NCBI GenBank assembly: GCA_001298575.1
Contig: LJCV01000144.1
Span: 23,753-87,752, forward strand
DNA from: Actinobacteria bacterium OK074
Lineage (GTDB): Bacteria > Actinomycetota > Actinomycetes > Streptomycetales > Streptomycetaceae
Direction: 5' to 3'
Length of the DNA: 64,000 nt
The stretch's first letter is position 1. Each line of letters begins with the position of its first letter. A program made the translations under genes and the position numbers. A model generated the notes under the pieces. The model was not told the DNA's origin, searched no databases, and saw only the letters and a program-made list of their open reading frames with translations. Positions 50,695 to 59,560 of this stretch are shown in pieces.

Positions 50695-52119
50695 GTGACG
50701 TCACCCAGCAGCCGCCCCGCCAGACGCGCCGCCGTCCTGCCCCGCAGGGCCGTGGCCCTGAGCATCCCCGTCGCGGTCACCGCGCTGCTCGCGGCCTCCG
50801 GCCCGGCCATGGCCTCCTCGGTCGGCGCGGCGGGCGCCGGAGACCCCTACTTCCCGCTCTCCGGCAACGGCGGCTACGACGTGGGCCACTACGCGCTGAC
50901 GCTGTCGTACACGCCGAAGAGCGGCCATCTCGACGGCAAGGCCGTCGTCAGCGCACGCGCCACCCAGCACCTCACCCGCTTCGACCTCGACCTCAAGGGA
51001 CTCAAGGTCAGCCGGGTCACGGTCGACGGCGCGCAGGCCGCCTTCCGCCGCGACGGCCAGGAACTCGTCGTCACCCCGCGCCACGCCCTGAAGAAGGGCC
51101 AGGACTTCCACGTCACCGTCGCCTACGCCGGCACCCCCGGCCCGGTCACCGACCCGGACGGCTCCCTCGACGGCTGGATCCCCACCGACGACGGCGCCTT
51201 CGTGGCGGGCGAACCCCAGGGCGCCATGACCTGGTTCCCCGGCAACAGCCACCCCAAGGACAAGGCGTCCTACGACATCACCATCTCCGTCCCGAAGGGT
51301 GACACCGCCGTCTCGAACGGTGTCCTGCTCGGGCAGCGGACCGCCCACGGCCGCACCACGTTCCGCTGGCGCGAGACCCAGCCGATGGCCGCCTACCTGG
51401 CCACCGCGACCGTGGGGAAGTTCCAGGTGCAGCAGTACACCACCAAGGACGGCATCCAGGTCTACAACGCCCTCGACCCGCGCGAGGCCAAGGACGCCGC
51501 GCCGGTCGTCAAGAAGCTGCCCTCCGTGCTCGCCTGGGAGAGCAAGCTCTTCGGCCCTTACCCGTTCAAGGCCGCCGGAGCCATCGTCGACCACGCCCCG
51601 AAGGTCGGCTACGCCCTGGAGACCCAGACCCGCCCGGTCTACGACAGCGCACCCGACCTGAGCACCCTCGTGCACGAGAGCGCCCACCAGTGGTTCGGCG
51701 ACTCCGTGACCCTGACCCGCTGGCAGGACATCTGGCTCAACGAGGGCTTCGCCACCTACGCGGAGTGGCTCTACGCCGAACAGCACGGCGGGCAGTCGGC
51801 GCAGCAGACCTTCGACAAGGAGTACGCGACGGCCGCCACCGACGAGCTGTGGTCCTTCCCGCCGGACGACCCGGGCAGCGGGGCCCACATCTTCGCCAGC
51901 CCCGTCTACACGCGCGGCGCCATGGCCCTGCACAAGCTGCGCACCGCCGTCGGCGACGCCACGTTCTTCCGCGTCCTGCGCACCTGGGCCACCGAACACC
52001 GCGGCGGACACGGGACGACGGCCCAGTTCATCGCGCTCTCCGAGAAGCTGTCCGGCAAGGACCTGACCGCCCTGTTCCACACCTGGATCGGCACGGCGGG
52101 CAAGCCGTCCTCCCCGTGA
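50695..52119 (+). CDS. Secreted M1-family metallopeptidase
   Basis: A 474-residue zinc aminopeptidase-like protein. The signal peptide is RRAVALSIPVAVTALLAASGPAMAS, cleaved near residue 42, with no membrane anchor. The zinc motif is HESAHQWFGDSVT (His327, Glu328, His331), with the third ligand in NEGFATYAEWL (Glu350). The Gly-Ala-Met-Glu-Asn exopeptidase loop of classical M1 enzymes is not evident (EPQGAMTWFPGNSHP takes its place), as is usual for the short Streptomyces subgroup. GTG 50695 has GGGAG upstream. It is a likely nutrient protease. Confidence 0.92.
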   Translation: MTSPSSRPARRAAVLPRRAVALSIPVAVTALLAASGPAMASSVGAAGAGDPYFPLSGNGGYDVGHYALTLSYTPKSGHLDGKAVVSARATQHLTRFDLDLKGLKVSRVTVDGAQAAFRRDGQELVVTPRHALKKGQDFHVTVAYAGTPGPVTDPDGSLDGWIPTDDGAFVAGEPQGAMTWFPGNSHPKDKASYDITISVPKGDTAVSNGVLLGQRTAHGRTTFRWRETQPMAAYLATATVGKFQVQQYTTKDGIQVYNALDPREAKDAAPVVKKLPSVLAWESKLFGPYPFKAAGAIVDHAPKVGYALETQTRPVYDSAPDLSTLVHESAHQWFGDSVTLTRWQDIWLNEGFATYAEWLYAEQHGGQSAQQTFDKEYATAATDELWSFPPDDPGSGAHIFASPVYTRGAMALHKLRTAVGDATFFRVLRTWATEHRGGHGTTAQFIALSEKLSGKDLTALFHTWIGTAGKPSSP

Positions 52120-52135
52120 CGCCGTTCGCCGGGCG

Positions 52136-52165
52136 CGGATTCACGGTCTGCGGATTCACGGTCTG
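52136..52165. repeat. 15-bp tandem duplication over the GT39-like stop codon
   Basis: CGGATTCACGGTCTG at 52136-52150 is repeated exactly at 52151-52165. The second copy contains the end of the membrane glycosyltransferase gene (stop TCA at 52156-52158 on this strand), so the first copy is a downstream duplicate of the stop region. Confidence 0.8.
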
Positions 52166-53850
52166 CGGAAGATCGTGATGGAGTGTCCGACGTCGTCGAT
52201 CGCCCGGCTGCCGTGCACCAGCCGGGCGAACGCCCCCCGGGCCTTGGCGATCGACGAGTCGGACACCACGAGCAGCCCGTGCACCCGGCCGGCCGGCACC
52301 GTGCGCGGATCGTCGGCCTCGATGCCGTACCAGGACGGCACCCCGCTGCCCTTGTAGACCAGCCAGACGTGCTGCCCCGGATACCGGGTGCGCAGCCGGT
52401 CGGCCAGGCGGCCCAGGTCCTGGCCCCAGTCGACGTTCGAGTCGTGCAGCCGCAGATGCGTCCTGGCCGGTCCGCCGAACGCCTCGTTGGAGTACGGCAG
52501 GTAGTACGGGAACGTCCGCAGCGAACTCACGGCGACGAACGCGACCAGGACACCCGTCACCACGTACGCCCACCGCCTGCGCAGCGCGACCAGCGCGGAC
52601 GCGGCGACCGCGAGGAACACCGGCACGAAGATCGCGTACCGCACGCCCAGATCCCGCGCCCCGCCCATCGCGACGGCGAGCAGCACCAGCGGCGGGACGA
52701 GCACGTACGGGGCCGACGACCGCAGCCGGGGCACCCGCACCAGCACCGCGGTGCCGAGCACCCACAGAGCCAGCGCGCCCAGCGGGGTCTTCACCAGCAG
52801 GGCCGCGGGCAGGTAGTACCAGCGGGAGCCGCTGTAGAGGTGCCCGAACAGGAAGCCCTGCCAGACCTGGTCCTCGAAGCCGAACTGGATCCGCATCCCG
52901 TCCCGGTAGGGCCGGGGGAGGGGCAGCCAGTGCGTCAACAGCCCGCGCAGACCGTGCACTTGGGGCAGGCCCGCGGGGGCCGTCCAGCGCAGCCGCGGAT
53001 CCACGGCCAGATACGTGGCCCAGACCACCGCCGTGGCGACGACCGCCACGCACACGGCGGCCGCCATCGCCCGGACCAGCCGCTCGCGCCTCTCCCGCCC
53101 CGGGCGGGCGACGACGCAGGACCACGCGGCCAGGGACAGCAGCACCGGCACCGCGGGCAGCGTGCTCATCTTGGTGGCCAGCGCCGCGCCCAACGCGGCC
53201 CCGGCGAGCGGGACATACAGCCTCGGCCGCCGTCGGGCCCGCCACGCGCACCAGGCCGACGTCAGCACGAACCCGGCCGCGGGCACGTCCAGCGTGGCGA
53301 GGGAACCGTGCGCGATCAGGTCGGGGGAGAAGGCGTACAGCGCGAGAGCCGTCAACCCGGCCGCGGATCCGGCGAGTTCACGGGCGAAGGCGAACACCAC
53401 CAGGCCGAACAGCAGGGTCAGGACGATCACGGGCAGCCGCGCCCAGAACATCACCCGCCAGGGGTCGTTGCCCGACTCGTACAACAGCCGTTGCCCGAGG
53501 GCCCCTTGGTCGCCCTTGAAGCCGGGGGCGAGGTGCGGGTGGGCGAACACCTCGCCGCTCGCGATGATCAGTTTGCCGAGCGGCGGATGCTCGGGGTTGA
53601 AACGCAGGCTGTGCTCGCGGACGTAGACCACGGCCGTGCCCACGTACACGGGCTCGTCGATCGTCGGGGTCTGCCGCACCGCCGTCGTCACCATGGCGAC
53701 GGCCATCTCGGCGAGCAGTGCCACCACGGCGAGCGCGACCAGTGACCGCCGGTGCCGCAGCAGCCGTTCGAGGAACCGCGCGGTGCGGGTGGCGGGCCGG
53801 CCGGCAGTGGCCGTGGGGCGCGGGGCGGTGGTGAAGGCGGGCATGTCCAT
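52156..53850 (-). CDS. GT39-like membrane glycosyltransferase (PMT-2 family)
   Basis: A 564-residue protein with about eleven to twelve helices and the GT-C fold of dolichyl/polyprenyl-phosphate-dependent glycosyltransferases. The first outer loop has the catalytic-type acidic pair in TIDEPVYVGTAVVYV and NPEHPPLGKLI, and a later SNVDWGQDLGRLADRLRT segment forms the soluble end domain. Such enzymes use a lipid-linked sugar to glycosylate envelope proteins or lipids. ATG 53850 is used; ATG 53844 is equally possible. It is convergent with the secreted peptidase gene. Confidence 0.85.
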   Translation of the reverse strand: MDMPAFTTAPRPTATAGRPATRTARFLERLLRHRRSLVALAVVALLAEMAVAMVTTAVRQTPTIDEPVYVGTAVVYVREHSLRFNPEHPPLGKLIIASGEVFAHPHLAPGFKGDQGALGQRLLYESGNDPWRVMFWARLPVIVLTLLFGLVVFAFARELAGSAAGLTALALYAFSPDLIAHGSLATLDVPAAGFVLTSAWCAWRARRRPRLYVPLAGAALGAALATKMSTLPAVPVLLSLAAWSCVVARPGRERRERLVRAMAAAVCVAVVATAVVWATYLAVDPRLRWTAPAGLPQVHGLRGLLTHWLPLPRPYRDGMRIQFGFEDQVWQGFLFGHLYSGSRWYYLPAALLVKTPLGALALWVLGTAVLVRVPRLRSSAPYVLVPPLVLLAVAMGGARDLGVRYAIFVPVFLAVAASALVALRRRWAYVVTGVLVAFVAVSSLRTFPYYLPYSNEAFGGPARTHLRLHDSNVDWGQDLGRLADRLRTRYPGQHVWLVYKGSGVPSWYGIEADDPRTVPAGRVHGLLVVSDSSIAKARGAFARLVHGSRAIDDVGHSITIFRRP

Positions 53851-53941
53851 TGCTACGTCCGTACCGTACGGGCGTGCTCAATCCCGGCGCACCGGACGCG
53901 CCGCGCACCCCTGCGGACGCCCGTGCACGCGTCCGGAGCGG

Positions 53942-54562
53942 TCACATGACCGGACCGAACGGCAGCCCGAAGCGCAGGGGGGTGAAGACCTCGGCGTAGT
54001 CGTAGCCGAATCTCGTGCCGTGCAGGAGCGCGCGGGCCCGGACTGCCTCGTCGGACAGCTCTCTTCGGTCCTTCACCTGGGAGACGTGCGCGGACAGCAG
54101 ATCCGCCTTCCGGCCGACGACCGTGCTGATGTCCACGGCGATGCCGGAGGAGAGCAGCGGTGAGCGCGGCGACTCGAACAGCAGGACGCTGGAGAGGTTC
54201 CGGGTGGCTATCCGCATGGCCTGGTGCGTCTGGACGTGGTCCTGGTGGGTGTCCTCGGGGAGATGTGTGTAGACGAGGTCCGGGTCGACGTTCGCGATCT
54301 CCGCCTCCAACAGTGCGACCAGGTGCGGGAGTTCGCCGAGGCGGCCGTCGGGCAGTTGCAGCATCACCACCTTCGCCCCGAGCATGGCCGCCGCCTGGGC
54401 CTGCTCCGCGGCGCGCTCCGTGGTGTCGCCCCCGCGGGCGCCGTCGCTCATCACGACCAGCGTGATCGAGGCCCCCTGTGCCGCGTGGCGCAGCAGCGCG
54501 CCCCCGCAGCCGAATTCGATGTCGTCCGGGTGCGCTCCGATCGCGAGCACTCGGTCCCACAT
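53942..54562 (-). CDS. PIG-L/LmbE-type deacetylase
   Basis: A 206-residue zinc deacetylase. The hallmark GAHPDDIEFGCGGAL holds the His-Pro-Asp-Asp metal and base site, and the third ligand is the His in TRPED-like LPEDTHQDHVQTH. This family deacetylates N-acetylglucosaminyl lipids or small sugars (mycothiol, antibiotics). ATG 54562 has GGGGGAC just upstream; the open frame continues into the AT-richer control region but its codons there are not coding-like. It is divergent from the second catabolic operon and may share control with it. Confidence 0.9.
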   Translation of the reverse strand: MWDRVLAIGAHPDDIEFGCGGALLRHAAQGASITLVVMSDGARGGDTTERAAEQAQAAAMLGAKVVMLQLPDGRLGELPHLVALLEAEIANVDPDLVYTHLPEDTHQDHVQTHQAMRIATRNLSSVLLFESPRSPLLSSGIAVDISTVVGRKADLLSAHVSQVKDRRELSDEAVRARALLHGTRFGYDYAEVFTPLRFGLPFGPVM

Positions 54563-54604
54563 ATGTCCCCCGTCGGTCAGAACGGTCGAAACAGTTAAAT
54601 TAGC

Positions 54605-54645
54605 CAAAGCGGTCAAAGCATGTGAAGCATTCAAAGCGGTCAAAG
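54605..54645. promoter_or_regulatory. Direct repeats CAAAGCGGTCAAAG, candidate ROK operator
   Basis: The 14-base sequence CAAAGCGGTCAAAG occurs at 54605-54618 and 54632-54645, 27 bases apart, with AAGC repeated in between. Two more CGGTC[AG] motifs lie at 54574 and 54583. The spacing near 2.5 helical turns and the ROK gene in the operon suggest a repressor-binding array. Confidence 0.5.
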
Positions 54646-54660
54646 GAAATCCGGTCCCCC

Positions 54661-54686
54661 ACATTGGATCCACAGTTTGCCAATGT
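54661..54686. promoter_or_regulatory. ACATTGG-N12-CCAATGT inverted repeat with GGATCC
   Basis: ACATTGG (54661-54667) and CCAATGT (54680-54686) are exact inverted copies. The left arm runs into ATTGGATCCA, the core found in the first catabolic island. It may be an operator or the stem of a leader structure. Confidence 0.45.
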
Positions 54687-54995
54687 GCGTGTGAAGCAAG
54701 GTGATTGTAAAGAGAACCTGATGATGTTGTGATCTCAGCGCAACAAGGCGAACACGGCCGGTGTCCGTTACCCGGTGTGCCCGTCCGGTGCTCCCACCGA
54801 TTTCGCTACAAGTTCCGAAATTATTCGGGGCGTGGTCCGGCACATGGCCGAAACACGTCGTTCGTAGCGTCACTCTCGGTCGCGACGGTCCCTCTCGGAC
54901 CCACCGGACCGAAATCGCTACTTCCCTCGAAAATCCCTCGCTGCCGACAGCGTCCCCCAGCGTCCCCAGCGCCTTCCTTGAGACAGGAGCCCCGA

Positions 54996-56294
54996 GTGCC
55001 CAACCTCTCCCGACGCGGCGCCCTCCGGCTGACCGCAGGCATGGCCATCGGCGGCACCCTCACCCTGGCCGGCTGCGGGCGCGGCGACACGACCGCCGCG
55101 ACGGCATCGGCCAAGCCCGTCGGCACCGCCCCGGCCACCGGCACCGTCAACGTCTGGGCCGCTCAGGGCGATGCCAACGTCCTCGACAAGGTCATCAAGC
55201 CCTTCAAGGCCGCGAACCCGGACGTCACCGTCGAGTTCACGCTGATCCCGAACGCCGAGTACTACACCAAGCTCCAGGCGGCGATCGCGGCGGGCAAGGG
55301 ACCCGATGTCGCCCAGTTCTTCCCGGAGTCGCAGGCGCAGTTCCTCGACCCGTCGATCCTGCGGCCCGTGCCCGACGGGCTCGTCGACTCCGGCAGCTTC
55401 TTCACGAGCCTCTGGGACGCCGGGGTGGCCGACGGCACCGCGTACACGGTGCCCTGGTACGCGTACACGTACGCCCTCGTCTACCGCGCGGATCTGGCCA
55501 AGAAGGCCGGGGTCACCGCGCCGGCCGAGTGGGCCGACATGGAACCCTTCCTCAAGGCCCTGCAGAGCGCCGGGGCCAGGCGCGGGCTCGGGGCGGACAT
55601 CGGCTGGGACGTCTTCAACGGCCAGGACGTCGCGATGTACGCCTGGCAGGCCGGCGGCTCGCTGCTCTCTTCCAGCGACGAGTGGACCCTCGACACGCCC
55701 GCCATGGTCGACGCGCTGAAGTACAACGCGGCGTTCTTCACCGAGGGCACCGCCGACCCCACCGGCCCCACCTTCCTCGACGCGCAGCCGTACTTCGTCT
55801 CCGGCGAAACCGCCTCGATGATCACCGGACCCTGGGTCGTCGGCCAGCTCGACACCGCCGCGAAGAAGACCGGCTGGACCGCGGCCCACGTCGCCACCGC
55901 GCCGCTGCCCGCCGGGGCCTCGGGCAGCACCTCCTTCTCCGCGGGCGGCAGCTGGGGCGTGCTCGCGGACAGCGGGAACGCGACCTCCGCGTGGAAGTTC
56001 GTCCGGTACGTGTCGAAGCCGAGCACCCAGGTCGCGCAGTACAAGGCGTACAGCTCGCTGCCCGCCGTCGTCTCCGCCTGGGACGACAGCGCCATCTCGG
56101 GGCAGCCGCTGCTGGACGCCTTCCTCACCCAGCTGAAGAACACCCGGGCGTTCCCGCGGGTCAGCACCTGGCAGCAGGTCGCGACCCGGCTCGGCAAGGA
56201 GATGGAGGCGGTCGCCAAGGGCACCGAGAGCGCCGCCAAGGCCGCCGCGAACATCCAGGCGTACGCCAAGAGCGTCGGCACCGGGGCGGAGTGA
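54996..56294 (+). CDS. Sugar ABC importer binding lipoprotein (SBP_bac_1)
   Basis: A 432-residue extracellular binding protein. The signal has a twin-arginine motif SRRGALRLTAGMAIGG and a lipobox LTLAGC, so it is a lipoprotein probably exported by Tat. The mature part is of the sugar class (VNVWAAQGDANVLDKVIKPFKAANPDVTVEF, AAIAAGKGPDVAQFFPESQAQF). GTG 54996 has AGGAG 8 bases upstream; the long open frame to the left is not coding. It leads the importer operon; no ATPase gene is present, so a shared MsiK-type ATPase is likely. Confidence 0.92.
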   Translation: MPNLSRRGALRLTAGMAIGGTLTLAGCGRGDTTAATASAKPVGTAPATGTVNVWAAQGDANVLDKVIKPFKAANPDVTVEFTLIPNAEYYTKLQAAIAAGKGPDVAQFFPESQAQFLDPSILRPVPDGLVDSGSFFTSLWDAGVADGTAYTVPWYAYTYALVYRADLAKKAGVTAPAEWADMEPFLKALQSAGARRGLGADIGWDVFNGQDVAMYAWQAGGSLLSSSDEWTLDTPAMVDALKYNAAFFTEGTADPTGPTFLDAQPYFVSGETASMITGPWVVGQLDTAAKKTGWTAAHVATAPLPAGASGSTSFSAGGSWGVLADSGNATSAWKFVRYVSKPSTQVAQYKAYSSLPAVVSAWDDSAISGQPLLDAFLTQLKNTRAFPRVSTWQQVATRLGKEMEAVAKGTESAAKAAANIQAYAKSVGTGAE

Positions 56295-56301
56295 GCCGCC
56301 G

Positions 56302-57222
56302 ATGACCACCACTCTCGTCCCGGGCCGGACCCGTGGGGGGGGGGGGCCCGGGGGCGCCCGGCGCACGGCGGTGGCCTGGGTGTTCCTGGCCCCGTTCACG
56401 CTGATCTTCCTGCTCTTCACGGCGATCCCCACCGTGGCCGCGCTCGCGTTCAGCCTCACCGACCTGCGCGGCTCCGACCTGCGGCATCCGCTCGCGGTCG
56501 ACTTCACCGGCCTGGAGAACTACGTCCGGCTGTTCCAGGACCAGACCTTCCTGCGGGACATCCTCAACACCGCCGTCTTCGTGGTCGTCGGCGTGCCGCT
56601 GACCATGGGCATCGGCTTCGCCCTCGCCGTCGTCCTGAACTCCGGCATCCGGCGGCTGCGCACCGTGTTCCGCACCGTCTTCTTCGCGCCGGTCGTCACC
56701 AACGTCGTCGCGGTCGCCCTGATCTGGCAGTACGCCTTCAACGCCGGCGGCACCGTCGACAAGATGCTCGGCGCCGTCGGCCTCGCGGGCCCTAACTGGC
56801 TCCAGGACCAGCACCTGGCCATGCCCGTGGTCATCCTGCTCGGCGTCTGGCGCAACTTCGGCACCGCGATGGTGCTCTTCCTCGCGGGCCTCCAGGCGAT
56901 CCCCGAGGACGTGTACGAGGCCGCCGCGCTCGACGGGGCAGGCCGCTGGCGGCAGTTGAGGCACATCACCCTCCCGCTGCTGTTGCCCACCACCCTCATG
57001 GTGTCGGTCCTCCTGACCGTCTTCTACCTCCAGGTGTTCGACGAGCCGTACCTGCTCACGGACGGCGGCCCGCTGGGCACGACCGAATCGGTCTCGCTGT
57101 ACACGTACCACCAGTTCGGCACCGGCCGGCTCGGCATGTCCTCGGCCGCGTCCTTCGTGATGTTCCTGCTGGTCATGCTGGTGAGCGCGGTCCAGTTCCG
57201 GCTCCTGCGGCCCCGCTCATGA
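56302..57222 (+). CDS. Sugar ABC importer permease (MalF type)
   Basis: A 306-residue permease with six helices and the EAA loop EDVYEAAALDGAGRWRQLRHITLPLLLPTTL. AVAWVFLAPFTLIFLLFTAIPTVAALAFSLTD is the first helix pair. The N-terminal GRTRGGGGPGGARR segment is encoded by a run of twelve G bases (56335-56346), a site prone to length change that would shift the frame. It starts 7 bases after the binding-protein stop. Confidence 0.92.
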   Translation: MTTTLVPGRTRGGGGPGGARRTAVAWVFLAPFTLIFLLFTAIPTVAALAFSLTDLRGSDLRHPLAVDFTGLENYVRLFQDQTFLRDILNTAVFVVVGVPLTMGIGFALAVVLNSGIRRLRTVFRTVFFAPVVTNVVAVALIWQYAFNAGGTVDKMLGAVGLAGPNWLQDQHLAMPVVILLGVWRNFGTAMVLFLAGLQAIPEDVYEAAALDGAGRWRQLRHITLPLLLPTTLMVSVLLTVFYLQVFDEPYLLTDGGPLGTTESVSLYTYHQFGTGRLGMSSAASFVMFLLVMLVSAVQFRLLRPRS

Positions 57223-58121
57223 CCGCCCTCACCGCGTCGCTGGAGGACGCCGACATGACCACCGCCGACCCGACCGCCGCCGCCCGGACCGCCGTAAAGC
57301 GCCGGTCCGTCGCCCGGCCCCTGCTGTACGGCGCGCTGGTGCTGTGCGCGCTGCTCACGCTGCTGCCGTTCGTGTGGGCGCTCAGTGGTTCGCTGCGCAG
57401 CCTTGACGAGGTCCGCGCCGACCCCGGCGCCTGGTTCCCGCACCACGTCACCCTCGACAACTTCGTCCGGCTGTTCCGGACCGAGGGGTTCGCGCGGTTC
57501 CTGACCAACAGCATCGTGGTCGCGGCCATCGTCGTGGCCGGCAACATCGTGGCCGCGTCGGCCGCCGGGTACGCGCTGGCCAAGTTCGACTTCGCGGGCA
57601 GGCGGATCGCGTTCGCCACCGTCATGGCCGCGATGATGGTGCCGTTCACCACGGTGTTCGTCACCCAGTTCGTGATCACGGTCAACCTGGGCCTGGCCGA
57701 CACCCTCACCGGGATCGCGCTGCCCAGCGTGGCGCTGCCGATGTCGGTCTTCATCATGCGGCAGTACGCGATGTCGATCCCCGACGAACTGATCGAGGCG
57801 GCGCGCATCGACGGCGCCGGCGAGTTCCGGATCTTCTTCCGGGTCTTCCTGCCGCTGGCCGGTCCCGCGGTCGCGACGATCACGATCATGTCGTTCCTCA
57901 ACGCGTGGAACAACTTCATCTGGCCGCTCGTCGTCGCCCAGAGCACGTCCAGCTACACCCTGCCGGTCGGCCTGGCCGCCACCAGCCAGGCGGCCTCCCA
58001 CGTCACCGACTACGGCCTGATCCTCGCCGGCGCGGTCGTCGTGATGCTGCCCGTACTCGTGCTCTTCCTGTTCCTCCAGCGGTACTTCGTGCAAGGCATC
58101 GCCGGAACGGGAATGCGGTGA
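57219..58121 (+). CDS. Sugar ABC importer permease (MalG type)
   Basis: A 300-residue permease. LLYGALVLCALLTLLPFVWALSGSLRSLDE is the first helix, and the EAA loop is DELIEAARIDGAGEFRIFFRVFLPLAGPAV. ATG 57219 overlaps the stop of the partner permease; ATG 57255 is an alternative. Its stop overlaps the esterase start, so the operon is coupled. Confidence 0.92.
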   Translation: MTALTASLEDADMTTADPTAAARTAVKRRSVARPLLYGALVLCALLTLLPFVWALSGSLRSLDEVRADPGAWFPHHVTLDNFVRLFRTEGFARFLTNSIVVAAIVVAGNIVAASAAGYALAKFDFAGRRIAFATVMAAMMVPFTTVFVTQFVITVNLGLADTLTGIALPSVALPMSVFIMRQYAMSIPDELIEAARIDGAGEFRIFFRVFLPLAGPAVATITIMSFLNAWNNFIWPLVVAQSTSSYTLPVGLAATSQAASHVTDYGLILAGAVVVMLPVLVLFLFLQRYFVQGIAGTGMR

Positions 58122-59560
58122 GCGTGATGGACGACGAGACCACCCCGGTGCCCGCCCCCGGTGAGCCGGTCGCCGTGCGCGCCCCCGCGGGCACGATCGT
58201 CGGCCGCCGCCACGGCCGGGTGTGCCGCTTCCTGGGCATCCCGTACGCCGAAGCACCCGTCGGTGAACGCCGGTTCGCCGCGCCGGTCCGCCGCGGCCGT
58301 TTCACACAGCCGTTCGACGCGTCCCGGCACGGTGCCACCGCGCAACGCGTGCCGCTCTTCGCCACGACCACCGTGCCGGAGCCGTCGGTCCCGGGCGACG
58401 ACGTACTGAACCTCTCCGTCGTCACCCCGGCCACGCCCGACGAGCGCGGGCCCCGCCCCGTCCTGGTGTGGATCCACGGCGGCGCATTCCTCGCGGGCAG
58501 CCCCGCGAGCCCCTGGTACGACGGCCGCGCCTTCGCCCGCGACGGCGTCGTCACCGTGACGGTCGGCCACCGGCTGGGCGTCGACGGCTTCGCCCCGCTC
58601 GACGGCGTCCCCACCAACCTCGGCCTGCGCGACCTGCTGCTCGCCCTGGACTGGGTGCGCGAGAACATCACCGCGTTCGGCGGCGATCCCGACCGGGTCA
58701 CCGTCGCCGGTCAGTCGGCCGGGGGCGGGGCCGTGGTCGCGCTGCTGTCCTCGCCCGCGGGCCGGGGCCGCTTCCGGCGCGCGGTCAGCCTCTCCGGCGG
58801 CCTCTTCGACGTCGGCGCGGACACCGCACGCGACTTCGTCGCACACCTCGCGGCCGGACTCGGCGTGCCGCCCACGCGCGCGGGACTCGCGGGGCGCACC
58901 GAGGAACAACTCCAGCGGGCCGTCCTCGACCTGCGCGCACGCCGCGACGACCACACGCTCGTCCTCGGGCCGTACGTCGGCGACGACATCCTTCCGGCGC
59001 CCCTCGTCGACGGCCTCGCCGCGCACGGGCACGACGTACCGCTGCTGCTCGGCGCGACGGGCGACGAGTTCGACGCGGGAGAGGCCGGAGGAGCCGGAGT
59101 CGCCGGGGAAGCGGGAGCCGCCGTAGCCGCCGTAGCCGTCGGAAAGAAAAACGCAGCCGCACGCGCCGCGGGCACCCGGCTCACGGACACCCTCTTCCGC
59201 GCGGCCTGCCCGCGCATCGCGCGCGCCCGGCGCGAGGCCGCCGCCGGGACCTGGCTGTACTCCTTCGAGTGGCCCTCCCCGGTGCTCGGCGGCGCCGCGC
59301 ACTGCGTCGACCTGCCGTTCTTCTTCGACCTGCTCGACGCGCCGGGCGTCCCCGAGGCGCTGGGCGGCGAGCCGCCCGCGGACCTGGCCACCGCGATGCA
59401 CGCCGATCTCGTCGGCTTCGTCCACGGACAGGAGCCCGGCTGGGCGCGGGCGCGTGGCGGGCCCGGCGATCCGGCCCGCGAGTACGGCGGGCCCGGCGCG
59501 GCGCCCGCGGCCGACACCACGGGAGTGTTCGACCCGGTGACAGCGGCGGAGGCGTGCTGA
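58118..59560 (+). CDS. Type B carboxylesterase
   Basis: A 480-residue esterase of the carboxylesterase type B family. The family start is VCRFLGIPYAEAPVGERRFAAP, VLVWIHGGAFLAGSP is the oxyanion block, the nucleophile is in VAGQSAGGGAVV, the acid in ATGDEFDAGE, and the His in AAHCVDLPFFFDLLD. A Gly/Ala-rich insert (about 322-345) interrupts the acid region. There is no signal peptide, so it acts on imported substrate, perhaps removing acyl groups from a glycoside. GTG 58118 overlaps the permease stop; ATG 58127 is an alternative. Confidence 0.9.
   Translation: MSVMDDETTPVPAPGEPVAVRAPAGTIVGRRHGRVCRFLGIPYAEAPVGERRFAAPVRRGRFTQPFDASRHGATAQRVPLFATTTVPEPSVPGDDVLNLSVVTPATPDERGPRPVLVWIHGGAFLAGSPASPWYDGRAFARDGVVTVTVGHRLGVDGFAPLDGVPTNLGLRDLLLALDWVRENITAFGGDPDRVTVAGQSAGGGAVVALLSSPAGRGRFRRAVSLSGGLFDVGADTARDFVAHLAAGLGVPPTRAGLAGRTEEQLQRAVLDLRARRDDHTLVLGPYVGDDILPAPLVDGLAAHGHDVPLLLGATGDEFDAGEAGGAGVAGEAGAAVAAVAVGKKNAAARAAGTRLTDTLFRAACPRIARARREAAAGTWLYSFEWPSPVLGGAAHCVDLPFFFDLLDAPGVPEALGGEPPADLATAMHADLVGFVHGQEPGWARARGGPGDPAREYGGPGAAPAADTTGVFDPVTAAEAC

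Larger units (their letters stand above)
54563..54995. other. 433-base divergent control region
   Basis: The longest non-coding stretch in the window and its most AT-rich part. It separates the PIG-L deacetylase from the sugar-importer operon. It holds the 14-base direct repeats at 54605 and 54632, the ACATTGG-N12-CCAATGT inverted repeat at 54661, and several more CGGTC-A motifs near 54575-54590. The right part (54740-54990) has no clear gene and probably forms the leader of the binding-protein mRNA. Confidence 0.7.

Noticed and set aside
54563..54673. N-terminal extension of the PIG-L deacetylase into the control region
   Set aside because: The extra 37 codons are AT-rich, hold the direct repeats, and precede a good ribosome site at ATG 54562.
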